The position numbers were made by a program, and so were the translations under genes. From Streptomyces sp. NRRL S-337 (lineage in GTDB: Bacteria > Actinomycetota > Actinomycetes > Streptomycetales > Streptomycetaceae), in NCBI RefSeq assembly GCF_000720175.1, contig NZ_JOIX01000112.1, positions 1-20,255 on the forward strand: a DNA stretch of 20,255 bases, read 5' to 3'. Positions 1 through 9,589 of this stretch are shown in pieces (positions within the stretch are counted from its first letter, which is position 1; each line of letters starts with the position of its first letter). The notes beneath the pieces were generated by a model. It was not told the DNA's origin. It did not search any database and was given only the letters and a program-made list of their open reading frames with translations.

Positions 1-43
1 ACTATCCTCTTCGTCGGCAGCGTCAGATGTGTATAAGAGACAG
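1..43 (+). other. Illumina Nextera adapter contamination (i5 index plus transposon end)
   Basis: This is library adapter, not genome. Positions 25-43 are the Tn5 mosaic end AGATGTGTATAAGAGACAG. Positions 11-24 are the Nextera read-1 adapter TCGTCGGCAGCGTC. Positions 3-10 read TATCCTCT, which matches the Nextera i5 index N503/S503, preceded by AC from the flow-cell oligo. Genomic sequence starts at about 44. Any ORF beginning here is an artefact. Confidence 0.98.
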
Positions 44-52
44 CCCCCACCA

Positions 53-95
53 CCCCAAAGGGCCCTCGCACTCACCCCACACCCCCAAAGGGCCC
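53..95. repeat. 13-bp direct repeat in a C-rich stretch
   Basis: CCCCAAAGGGCCC occurs at 53-65 and again at 83-95, a 30-bp period, just beyond the 3' end of the minus-strand CPBP gene. It contains GGGCCC palindromes but makes no long hairpin. Because it abuts the adapter at the contig edge, it may mark a hard-to-assemble simple-sequence region rather than a functional element. Confidence 0.5.
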
Positions 96-107
96 CCAGG
101 CCCACCC

Positions 108-950
108 TCACCCCGTAGGCAACCACCCCACTCGCCCCGCCAATACCGCGTAGCCCACGAACGCGACCGTGTCGATGAGGGCGTGGGCGGCCACCAGGGG
201 GCCGACGCGGCGCCAGCGGCGGTAGAGGAGAACGAAGATGGCGCCCATCACCATGTTGCCGAGGAAGCCGCCGATGCCCTGGTAGAGGTGGTACGAGCCG
301 CGCAGCAGAGAGCTGGCCACCAGGGCGGCCATCGGGGTCCAGCCCAACTGACCCAGTCTGCGCAGCAGATAGCCGACGACGATGACCTCCTCCAGTACGG
401 CGTTCTGCACCGCGGAGGCGATCAGTACCGGGATCTTCCACCAGACATCGGGCAGCGCCTCGGGGACCACCGTCAGATTGACACCGGCCGCCCGCGCGCC
501 CAGATAGAGCAGCAGACCGCTGCCGCCGATGGCGGCCGCCAGGCCCGTTCCCCGGCCGAGGTCGAAGCCGGGCCGCCGCCGGTCGAAGCCGATCGCGCGG
601 AGTCCGCCGGCCCGTTCGCGCATCAGGAGATGCGCGACCAGCACCACGGGCACCAAGGCGGTGGCGATCCCGAACAGCTGCCAGGCGAGATCCAGCCATG
701 GCCGCCCGGGCGCATGGGAGGCGTTGAGGGTCGCCGCCTGGTGTTTGAGGCCACCGGGCTTGGTCAGCGACCCGATGAAGCTGATCAGCGACGACACCGC
801 GCTCGCGCCCACAGACAGGGCCAGCACGATCAGCGTCTCACTGCGCAGGACGCTCCGGGCGGGCTGCTGGGACGCGCCTGGTCCCGCCCCGGCGCCGGAG
901 CCCTCCCCCGGAACGTCCGCACCAGACCCGGGACTTGTATCCGACTCCAC
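108..950 (-). CDS. CPBP-family (CAAX protease/bacteriocin-processing) intramembrane protein
   Basis: A 280-aa integral membrane protein. A Ser/Gly/Ala-rich cytoplasmic tail (1-35) is followed by about six or seven hydrophobic segments (roughly 38-60, 86-110, 134-152, 172-196, 205-216, 228-243, 250-272). The CPBP/Abi signature is visible as the Glu pair E187-E188, H221 and HALID (H256, D260). The arginine expected in the EExxxR motif is replaced by valine (EEVIVV), so catalytic competence is uncertain. The GTG start is backed by GGAGGA five bases upstream. Family members are putative metal-dependent intramembrane proteases; the substrate here is unknown. It is divergent from the VWA gene across 173 bp. 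Confidence 0.88.
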   Translation of the reverse strand: MESDTSPGSGADVPGEGSGAGAGPGASQQPARSVLRSETLIVLALSVGASAVSSLISFIGSLTKPGGLKHQAATLNASHAPGRPWLDLAWQLFGIATALVPVVLVAHLLMRERAGGLRAIGFDRRRPGFDLGRGTGLAAAIGGSGLLLYLGARAAGVNLTVVPEALPDVWWKIPVLIASAVQNAVLEEVIVVGYLLRRLGQLGWTPMAALVASSLLRGSYHLYQGIGGFLGNMVMGAIFVLLYRRWRRVGPLVAAHALIDTVAFVGYAVLAGRVGWLPTG

Positions 951-1123
951 GCTTCCTCCACTTCCGCATTACCACCTCTTCGCCACCACCGCCCCGCTAG
1001 GGTCTCGACAGCAGGTACGAAGATCGCGCGCGACAGGCCGGGGACGGGCGCCATCCACGTGGCGCATTCCCTCCTCCCCCATCGATTCCCGATCGAGCTC
1101 CGAGAAGGAGAGGCGCTACCGCA

Positions 1124-2911
1124 ATGGGACGACACAGCTTGCCCGACGGCCCCACAGCGCGGTCCACGGGGGCCCGGCCCGGCTCCCGGCGCCGCACCAT
1201 CGTCCTGTCCACCGGCCTCGTCCTCGCGGTCGCCGCCGGTTCCGTAGTGGCGTTGCGCAGCGGCCTGCTGCCCTTCGGTGAGCGGTGCGACGGCCCGTCG
1301 GTGCGGCTCCCTGTCGCCGCCTCGCCCGATATTGCGCCGGCCGTCGAGGCGGTGGCCGTTGCGGCCCGTGAGAAGGCGACACGCACCGACGGCAGGTGTC
1401 TCGACGTCCGGGTCGTCGCGCGGCCCTCCCACGAGCTCGCCGACTCCTTCGGACAGCGGCCCGCGGACCCGGAGTTCCAGGTCTGGATACCGGATTCGAG
1501 CCTGTGGGTGGACCGGGTCGCGGCGGAGAGCGGCACTCCGCTGACGGCCGCCGGCCCCATCGCCTCGTCACCCCTGGCGCTGGGTGCCGTCCCGAAGGCA
1601 GCCAAGTCCCTGGGCTGGCCCAACAAGCGCTACACCTGGGCCGGTCTCACCCGGAGCGCGACCTCGGGTGGTGGTCTGCGCCTGGGTGTCGCCGACCCCA
1701 CCCGCAGCGCCACCGGGCTGCTCGCCCTGTCCCGTATCAGCGCCGCCAACACCGAGGACGCCGAGGACAGGGACGAGGCGGACACCCGTACGGCGGCCAC
1801 CGCCAAGCTCCTCTACCAGCGGGTCGCGGACGGCGACGATCAGGTCATGGCCACGTTGCCGCGCGACGGCTCCGGTGCCGAGCAGGGAAATCCGCGCCGT
1901 AACCAGGCGCTGCTGCTGTCCGAACAGGCCGCGTTCGCCCACAACGAGAGCTCGGACGGCGGCCCGGACCTCGATCTCTTCTACCCGGAGGACGGCACGG
2001 CCCGGCTCGACTACCCGTACGCCCTGGTAGACGAGGACGAGATGAGCCCCGAGCAGTCGCGGGCCGCCAGCCGCTTCATGACGCTGCTGGGCGAGCCCGG
2101 CGGGCAGCGCGCGTTGCACGAGCACGGCTTCCGGACCGGGGACGGCACGGCGGACGCCGAGGTGGTGGCGGCGGCCGGCGGGCGCGATCCGCAGCCGTAC
2201 AGCGCCGCACCGGCCGACCCTCCGACGGCCAAGCAGCTCCAGGCCCTGCTGGGCATGTGGACGATCACGGTGCAGAGTGCCCGGATCTCCACCGTGGTGG
2301 ACGCCTCGGCGTCGATGGGCAGCCCGGTGCCGGGGCGGGGCGGCCAGACCCGGATGGACCTCGCCCGGAATTCGCTCCTCCAGGCGCTGGCCACGTTCAC
2401 ACCCGAGGACGAAATCGGACTGTGGAAGTTCGCCACCCACCTGGACGGCGAGAAGGACTATCAGGAGCTGTCCCCGACCGGTCGCCTCGGCGACCCGGAG
2501 GGCGACGACGGCACCCACCGTGACGCGCTCGCCGCCGCGTTCGGTTCGCTGGCCCCGGTGCCCCACGGCGCCACCGGTCTGTACGACACCGTCCTCGCCG
2601 CCTACGAGGAGGCCCGCCGGACGTACGCGAGCGGGAAGTTCAACGCGGTGGTGCTCGTCACCGACGGCGCCAACGACGACGCGAGCAGCATCGGGCTGGA
2701 TGCCCTGGTCGCCAAGCTGGGGAAGCTGTCGGATCCGGGGCGTCCGGTGCCGCTGATCGCCGTCGCGATCGGTCCGGAGGCCGACGCATCGGCGTTGGAC
2801 CGGATCGTGGCGCCCACGGGTGGCTCGGCCCACCGGGTGGACGATCCGTCGCAGATCCACCAGGTGGTTCTCAAGGCCATCATGGCGGCGGGCAGCAAGG
2901 CCCCGCGCTGA
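1124..2911 (+). CDS. Membrane-anchored substrate-binding and VWA domain protein
   Basis: A 595-aa protein with a basic N-terminus (RRR at 22-24) and one hydrophobic anchor (about 25-44), so the bulk is predicted to be extracytoplasmic. Residues about 58-350 resemble a bacterial extracellular solute-binding fold. Residues about 387-590 form a von Willebrand factor A domain with an intact MIDAS-type DASAS motif (D393, S395, S397) and a later TDGAND (D514), both expected to hold a divalent metal. The ATG follows AAGGAG by 13 bases. Domain architecture is common in streptomycetes, where the function is not established. A sensor, adhesion or complex-assembly role is inference. No transport genes adjoin it, so it is unlikely to be an ordinary ABC-transporter binding protein. 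Confidence 0.9.
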   Translation: MGRHSLPDGPTARSTGARPGSRRRTIVLSTGLVLAVAAGSVVALRSGLLPFGERCDGPSVRLPVAASPDIAPAVEAVAVAAREKATRTDGRCLDVRVVARPSHELADSFGQRPADPEFQVWIPDSSLWVDRVAAESGTPLTAAGPIASSPLALGAVPKAAKSLGWPNKRYTWAGLTRSATSGGGLRLGVADPTRSATGLLALSRISAANTEDAEDRDEADTRTAATAKLLYQRVADGDDQVMATLPRDGSGAEQGNPRRNQALLLSEQAAFAHNESSDGGPDLDLFYPEDGTARLDYPYALVDEDEMSPEQSRAASRFMTLLGEPGGQRALHEHGFRTGDGTADAEVVAAAGGRDPQPYSAAPADPPTAKQLQALLGMWTITVQSARISTVVDASASMGSPVPGRGGQTRMDLARNSLLQALATFTPEDEIGLWKFATHLDGEKDYQELSPTGRLGDPEGDDGTHRDALAAAFGSLAPVPHGATGLYDTVLAAYEEARRTYASGKFNAVVLVTDGANDDASSIGLDALVAKLGKLSDPGRPVPLIAVAIGPEADASALDRIVAPTGGSAHRVDDPSQIHQVVLKAIMAAGSKAPR

Positions 2912-2953
2912 CCCGCGCGCCGCAAGCTTCCCCCGGCCTCGCCCCGGTGGCGG

Positions 2954-4507
2954 CTACGCCCCCTCGGTCGCCGCCTGGCGGGGGCCCGGCACCGCGGTGC
3001 GGGCGCCGAACGGCCAGGCGACGGGCCAGGTGTGCACCGGCTGCCCGGTGTGCATGAGTTCGCTGTAGCGCCGGGTCATCGCGGCGAGTGCGGCGTCCCG
3101 GTCCAGACCCTGACGGCGGGCGTAGTGGTAGGCCGCGGCCTGCCAGGAGGCGCCGTTGACCCGCCGCCGGCAGCGCTCCTCGATGATGGCCAGGTAGTGG
3201 TCGCGGTCGGCCGGCTCCACCCCCCAGGCGTCCAGTCCGCGGGCTGCCAGCGGCAGCAGTTCCTGGCGTACCAGCCGTACGGCCGGAATATCGGCGAGGG
3301 CGGTGGTCCGGCCGGGGCGGGGCCATTGCAGGGTGGCGTCGATGCCGTACCGGCAGGCGGTGTCGAAGTTGCCGGCCGCGGCGGCGAACGGGAGGCGGGA
3401 CCAGATGGGGCGCGGCTCCTCGGCCAGGGCGCGCACCAGGCCGTAGTAGAAGGCGGTGTTGGCGATGGTGTCGGCGACGGTGGGGCCGGCCGGCAGCACC
3501 CGGTTCTCGACCCTGAGGTGGGCGACGCCATCGGCGACCGCGTAGACGGGGCGGTTCCAGCGGTAGATCGTGCCGTTGTGCAGCACCAGTTCGGCCAGGT
3601 CGGGCACGCCGCCCTCGGCCAGGACCCGCAGCGGCTCCTCGGGTCCACACACCGGGAGCAGGGGCGGGAAGTAGCGCAGGTTCTCCTCGAAGAGGTCGTA
3701 TGCGGACTCGACCCAGCGTTCGCCGAACCATGTGCGCGGGCGTACGCCCTGTGCCTGTAGTTCCGGTGCGCGGGTGTCGGTGGCCTGCTGGAAGACCGGC
3801 GGCCGCGACTCCCGCCACAGTTCACGGCCGAAGAGGAACGGCGAGTTGGCGCCGACCGCGATCTGTGCGGCGGCGACGGCCTGGGCCGCGTTCCATACGG
3901 CGGCGAAGCGGCCCGGTGTCACCTGGAGGTGCAGCTGGACGGAGGTGCAGGCGGCTTCCGGGGCGATCGAGGGGGAACGCGCCACCAGGTGCTCGACGCC
4001 CTGGATGTCCAGGACGAAGTCCTCGCCGCGGGCGGCCCGCATCTGGTCGTTGAGCAGGACGTAGCGGTCGTTCTCGGAGAGGCTGGCGACGGTCAGGTCG
4101 GTGGCGTTCAGAGTCGGCAGAATGCCGATCATCACGATCCCGGCGGCGACTTCGCGGGCCTTTCTTTCGGCGTAGCACAGGCCCGTGCGGAGTTCCTCGG
4201 CGAGCTGGTCCAGGACGCGGCCGGAGAGCCGGTGCGGGAGGATATTGACTTCCAGATTGCACTGGGCGAGTTCGGTCTGGAAATCCTGGCTGGCGATCCG
4301 TTCGAGAACCTGGGAGTTCAGCATGCGGGGCCGCCCGTCGGCGCCGGCGAGATTGAGCTCGATCTCCAGACCCATGAGATTCCGAGGCCGGTCGAACCGC
4401 TTCTCCACCAGGAGCCTGTGCAATCCTTCGAGGCAGTCGTGTAGCTTTCTTCGATAACGCTCCCGGTCCGCCAGGTCGATCCCGTCCGCGGCGACCTTCT
4501 CCCCCAT
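2954..4507 (-). CDS. Glutamate-cysteine ligase family protein (GCS2-like)
   Basis: A 517-aa ATP-grasp-like carboxylate-amine ligase of the glutamate-cysteine ligase family, which forms gamma-glutamyl amide bonds with ATP. Visible family motifs are GLEIE (46-50), a conserved ELAQCNLEVN block (79-88) and the basic/acidic RVENR motif (around E334-R336). The ATG start is preceded by GGAGGAGGG. Streptomycetes use mycothiol rather than glutathione, and the dedicated ergothioneine ligase EgtA is a separate shorter branch. The true substrate may therefore not be cysteine. No egtBCDE genes are nearby. It converges on the VWA gene with a 42-bp gap and stands alone as a transcription unit. Confidence 0.85.
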   Translation of the reverse strand: MGEKVAADGIDLADRERYRRKLHDCLEGLHRLLVEKRFDRPRNLMGLEIELNLAGADGRPRMLNSQVLERIASQDFQTELAQCNLEVNILPHRLSGRVLDQLAEELRTGLCYAERKAREVAAGIVMIGILPTLNATDLTVASLSENDRYVLLNDQMRAARGEDFVLDIQGVEHLVARSPSIAPEAACTSVQLHLQVTPGRFAAVWNAAQAVAAAQIAVGANSPFLFGRELWRESRPPVFQQATDTRAPELQAQGVRPRTWFGERWVESAYDLFEENLRYFPPLLPVCGPEEPLRVLAEGGVPDLAELVLHNGTIYRWNRPVYAVADGVAHLRVENRVLPAGPTVADTIANTAFYYGLVRALAEEPRPIWSRLPFAAAAGNFDTACRYGIDATLQWPRPGRTTALADIPAVRLVRQELLPLAARGLDAWGVEPADRDHYLAIIEERCRRRVNGASWQAAAYHYARRQGLDRDAALAAMTRRYSELMHTGQPVHTWPVAWPFGARTAVPGPRQAATEGA

Positions 4508-5085
4508 CGAAAGGGTCCCTCCTCCAGTGAACGGCCCGCGGCCACGGGCCGCTTGGGGGCGAACCCGGGCACGCCGGGGCTCGCGCTACGGTCGATGATG
4601 CCCCGGCAATCTGATCGATAACGCCTCCGGGGCGGCCTGGTGCCGATAGGCTCGAAGTGGTGCGCCGTCCGGCATCTACCAGAGGCATATCTCAGCGGCG
4701 ATCGCCGTCCGCATTTCGCTCGTGAGATTCACCGACGAGATCCGGCCTACCGCATCGGCGAGGTAATGGGAGGTGGCGCGACAAAGGCTCCGTACAAATT
4801 GGAGTAAATCACCTCGCAGACCGGTCCGGATTCCGCCTTGCCGGAAATCCGCAAGGCCAGTAGCCGAAACACTTTCAGAACATACGTCGTATAAACTCCG
4901 CTTACGAGGCAGAGACTTGGCGCCCCGTGTCGCGGTGTTCCCACCCGTGCCGTGGTTCGACGACGGGCCCTGATTCCCCACGCCGGGCCGCAGCCCCGGC
5001 CGGCCACGCTCTGACCCCGCACGCAAACAGCGCCGTTTGCACCTGCCGCGCTCCACCGTGTCTCCGAAGTGAGAGGCGACCCACC
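4508..5085. other. 578-bp intergenic region between divergent genes, with inverted repeats and an AT-richer patch
   Basis: No convincing gene lies here; the open frames have poor composition and no ribosome site. Positions 4861-4920 are about 47% GC, well below the flanks. Two sequence symmetries stand out: GCCTTGC (4835-4841) with GCAAGGC (4851-4857), and ATACG-T-CGTAT at 4882-4892. The second lies in the AT-rich patch beside TATAAA. The patch is the likeliest promoter/operator zone for the plus-strand gene at 5086. I could not assign a convincing -35/-10 pair. Confidence 0.55.
4835..4857. repeat. Perfect 7-bp inverted repeat
   Basis: GCCTTGC at 4835-4841 pairs with GCAAGGC at 4851-4857 across a nine-base spacer that itself contains GGA/TCC. 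It sits about 230 bp upstream of the unknown gene at 5086. It could be an operator or a hairpin; no T-tract follows on either strand. Confidence 0.5.
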
Positions 5086-5676
5086 ATGCCGCTGCACGTT
5101 GCCCCTGCCCCCGCGCCCGCCCTGCGCAGCATCCTGACCGCCCTCGGCTCGCCCACCGCCGTCCGCGAGGCCCCCGTCCCCGCCCTGCGCGCCCATCAGG
5201 GCCCGCTCAGCCCCGACCACCCCCTGCCCCTGCACGTCTGGGACGACGTCAGCCGGGCCGACGGCACGCCGCACACCCGGCTGGCCGGCTGGCAGTTCCT
5301 GGTCCGCGGCGGCGAACGGGCCGTGGCGACCGCCGAAGCGGTGCTCACCGCGGACGGCTGGACCTTCGGGCGGTTCTGCGGCGGCCCCTACGTCGCCTCG
5401 ACCGAACGGGCGCTGGCGCAGTCCGAGGCGCTCACCACGCCCTACCAGCCCCGGCTGCTGTCCGTGCCGGAGCTGTACATGCTCACCCTGTGGCTGCATC
5501 ACGACCTCTCCTCCGACGGGGCCGAGGGGCTGCCGGCGGCCGGTGACCTGCTGGTGCCGCTGGCGCCCGCCCCGCCGGGCATCGCCGCCCACCGCCCGCA
5601 CCACGTCGCCGACCTGCTCCCCCGGCTCACCCTGCGTCTGGCCTCCGCGCCCCTGGAGCTGCGCGAACCGGCCTGA
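5086..5676 (+). CDS. Conserved-looking hypothetical protein, function unknown
   Basis: A 196-aa protein I do not recognise. The reading frame is open further upstream, but the ATG at 5086 (MPLHVAPAPAP) follows AGAGG at about nine bases, and the upstream extension has no coding character. The N-terminus is Ala/Pro rich. The centre (about 50-130) has a mixed hydrophobic/charged pattern with WDDV, GWQFLVRGG and WTFGRFCGGPYV, suggesting a folded globular domain. There is no signal peptide, membrane segment or obvious catalytic motif. The C-terminus ends ELREPA. It is monocistronic: a strong hairpin begins about 60 bp downstream. Codon use is typical of its neighbours. Confidence 0.75.
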   Translation: MPLHVAPAPAPALRSILTALGSPTAVREAPVPALRAHQGPLSPDHPLPLHVWDDVSRADGTPHTRLAGWQFLVRGGERAVATAEAVLTADGWTFGRFCGGPYVASTERALAQSEALTTPYQPRLLSVPELYMLTLWLHHDLSSDGAEGLPAAGDLLVPLAPAPPGIAAHRPHHVADLLPRLTLRLASAPLELREPA

Positions 5677-5731
5677 GCCGCAAGCCGGCGGCGTCCCTCC
5701 GGGTACCCGCGCACCGGCGCACCACGCCCCT

Positions 5732-5779
5732 CACGAGCGTGCCCCGTGGGCCCTTCCGGCCACGGGGCACGCTGTCGTG
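5732..5779 (+). terminator. Strong hairpin terminator after the unknown gene
   Basis: AGCGTGCCCCGTGG (5736-5749) pairs perfectly with CCACGGGGCACGCT (5760-5773), a 14-bp GC-rich stem with a 10-base loop. It is extended by CACG/CGTG after a small bulge. There is no U-run, as is usual for streptomycete terminators. It lies about 60 bp past the stop codon at 5676. Confidence 0.85.
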
Positions 5780-5860
5780 CTCACCCGCGCGGCCTAGCCC
5801 GCGGGTACCACTCCCAACCTCCTTGGAGAGGAGAGCACTTGGGAGCAACCGCCCGCACGG

Positions 5861-5889
5861 GTGACGCGTCGATATCGAGTGAGTACCGC
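5861..5889 (+). promoter_or_regulatory. Candidate promoter with palindromic spacer for the DUF5999 gene
   Basis: A possible -35 GTGACG (5861-5866) and -10 TACCGC (5884-5889) are separated by 17 bases. The spacer contains the perfect palindrome TCGATATCGA (5869-5878), where a repressor could sit. The predicted start near 5896 would give a leader of about 65 bases. Resemblance to the vegetative consensus is only moderate. Confidence 0.35.
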
Positions 5890-5900
5890 TGCTGCGAAAT

Positions 5901-5924
5901 CCCTGCGGAATCACTTCCGTAGGG
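5901..5924 (+). other. Leader hairpin upstream of the DUF5999 gene
   Basis: CCCTGCGG (5901-5908) pairs with CCGTAGGG (5917-5924) with one G-U wobble and an eight-base loop. It would lie near the 5' end of the mRNA if the proposed promoter is used. Role unknown; it could stabilise the transcript or protect its 5' end. Confidence 0.4.
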
Positions 5925-5961
5925 CAACACTGGGACCGACCGAAGAAACGGGGGAGCGGCC

Positions 5962-6225
5962 ATGGCCATCTCATCGAGCTCATCGAGCCGCACGACGACC
6001 TTCACCACACCGCAGCGAAAGACAACTTCCATGTGTCAGCACCAACCACCTTGCCCCTCAGCGGATTCCACCGACCGGGAGGCCGCACATCTTGTGGCAC
6101 ACCACCCGGAGCAGGGCTGGAGCCTGCTCTGCAACGGCGTCCTGCTCTTCGAGGACACCGGTGAGCTGCTGCCGGACGGGCAGGTCATCGCCCCGCACCG
6201 GGCCCGGGTCACCGCGGCGGCCTGA
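5962..6225 (+). CDS. DUF5999 family small protein
   Basis: The conserved part starts MCQHQPPCPSADSTDR and continues with GWSLLCNGVLLFEDTGELLPDG, matching the small streptomycete DUF5999 family, whose function is unknown. Family members usually begin at this MCQHQ methionine (ATG at 6031, 64 aa). That codon lacks a Shine-Dalgarno sequence here. The ATG at 5962 has GGGGGAG directly upstream and adds 23 Ser/Thr-rich residues, giving 87 aa. I annotate the longer form because of the ribosome site; 6031 remains a real alternative. Conserved Cys residues near the start (CQHQPPC) and one in LLCNG could bind a metal. It converges on gcvP with a shared hairpin. Confidence 0.8.
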   Translation: MAISSSSSSRTTTFTTPQRKTTSMCQHQPPCPSADSTDREAAHLVAHHPEQGWSLLCNGVLLFEDTGELLPDGQVIAPHRARVTAAA

Positions 6226-6250
6226 CCCCGCGCACCCGGCAAGAACCACC

Positions 6251-6283
6251 AGGGCCCCCGGCAGAACACCTGCCGAGGGCCCT
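6251..6283. terminator. Bidirectional hairpin terminator between DUF5999 gene and gcvP
   Basis: AGGGCCCCCGGCAG (6251-6264) pairs with CTGCCGAGGGCCCT (6270-6283), a 14-bp stem with one mismatch and a five-base loop. It lies between two convergent genes: 25 bp past the plus-strand stop and 20 bp past the gcvP stop. It can serve both. A short T-containing tract follows on the plus strand. Confidence 0.85.
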
Positions 6284-6303
6284 TGCTGTTGCCGTGGAAC
6301 GGC

Positions 6304-9189
<2,886 letters not shown>

Positions 9190-9223
9190 CTGCGGGGGCC
9201 TCCTGGTCGGTACGACCTACGAG

Positions 9224-9245
9224 GGGCACCACGGCGCGGGTGCCC
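9224..9245 (-). other. Hairpin between glycine riboswitch and gcvP ribosome-binding site
   Basis: GGGCACC/GGTGCCC forms a perfect 7-bp stem with an eight-base loop. A second small stem, GGTCG/CGACC (9205-9217), abuts the AGGAGG at 9199-9204. These lie where an expression platform is expected. Neither is followed by a U-run, so classical transcription termination is not evident. A translational mechanism is more likely but unproven. Confidence 0.5.
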
Positions 9246-9256
9246 GGACGGCCTCC

Positions 9257-9374
9257 CCCTCTGTCATCTCAACCTGAGAGCTTCACCGGCCCGCGCACGG
9301 CAGACCGGCTTTCACCGTCGGTGAGGAGGGGTCCCGGAGCTGTGCCTTCCGCGGCCCGCCCTGCTTTCCAGAGT
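9257..9374 (-). promoter_or_regulatory. Glycine riboswitch, second aptamer
   Basis: Read on the minus strand, P1 is CTCTG at the 5' side with CAGAG at the 3' side (GATGACAGAGG). The conserved core elements CACCGACGGTGAAAGCC and GCTCTCAGGTTGA are present, as in the 3' aptamer of tandem glycine riboswitches. The P2 arm is long and GC rich. It acts cooperatively with the first aptamer and directly precedes gcvP. Confidence 0.93.
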
Positions 9375-9376
9375 GA

Positions 9377-9472
9377 CCTCGTCCGTGCGGTACGTGTGCC
9401 TGAGAGATTCCGGGGAGGATTTGCTCCTTCGGCGCCCTCGTCGCGAACGACAAAGGACTCTCCCGCACGGGT
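9377..9472 (-). promoter_or_regulatory. Glycine riboswitch, first aptamer
   Basis: On the minus strand this reads GGGAGAGTCC, then CGCCGAAGGAGCAAATCC, then ATCTCTCAGGCACA and GGACGAGG. These are the signature core segments of the glycine aptamer. The very short linker to the second aptamer is the standard tandem arrangement known to turn on glycine cleavage genes when glycine is abundant. Confidence 0.95.
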
Positions 9473-9488
9473 TCTGCGGCCATTCGCC

Positions 9489-9494
9489 AGCCTA
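9489..9494 (-). promoter_or_regulatory. Candidate gcvP -10 element
   Basis: Minus-strand TAGGCT lies about 17 bases upstream of the first riboswitch aptamer. It would start transcription near 9482, giving a message that begins just before the aptamer. The matching -35 would fall inside the perfect palindrome at 9502-9527; no good -35 consensus is visible there. Confidence 0.45.
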
Positions 9495-9501
9495 CCAGCG
9501 C

Positions 9502-9527
9502 GCCACTCGAAGGATCCTTCGAGTGGC
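9502..9527. promoter_or_regulatory. 26-bp perfect palindrome, candidate operator
   Basis: The half-site GCCACTCGAAGGA is followed at once by its exact complement, with no central spacer. It lies between the divergent gcvP leader and the PRC-barrel gene and overlaps the expected -35 region of gcvP. A dimeric regulator controlling one or both genes is the simplest reading. As RNA it would form a hairpin, but it lies upstream of both predicted coding messages. Confidence 0.65.
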
Positions 9528-9589
9528 CGGGGCATGAAATGTGCCGTTTGGTAGTTGTCACAGGGCAGTTGCGACCAATTGGAGGGGCC

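Noticed and set aside
4676..5056. 126-codon minus-strand frame in the large intergenic gap
   Set aside because: No Shine-Dalgarno sequence, mixed codon use, and it crosses the AT-richer putative promoter patch; no recognisable family.
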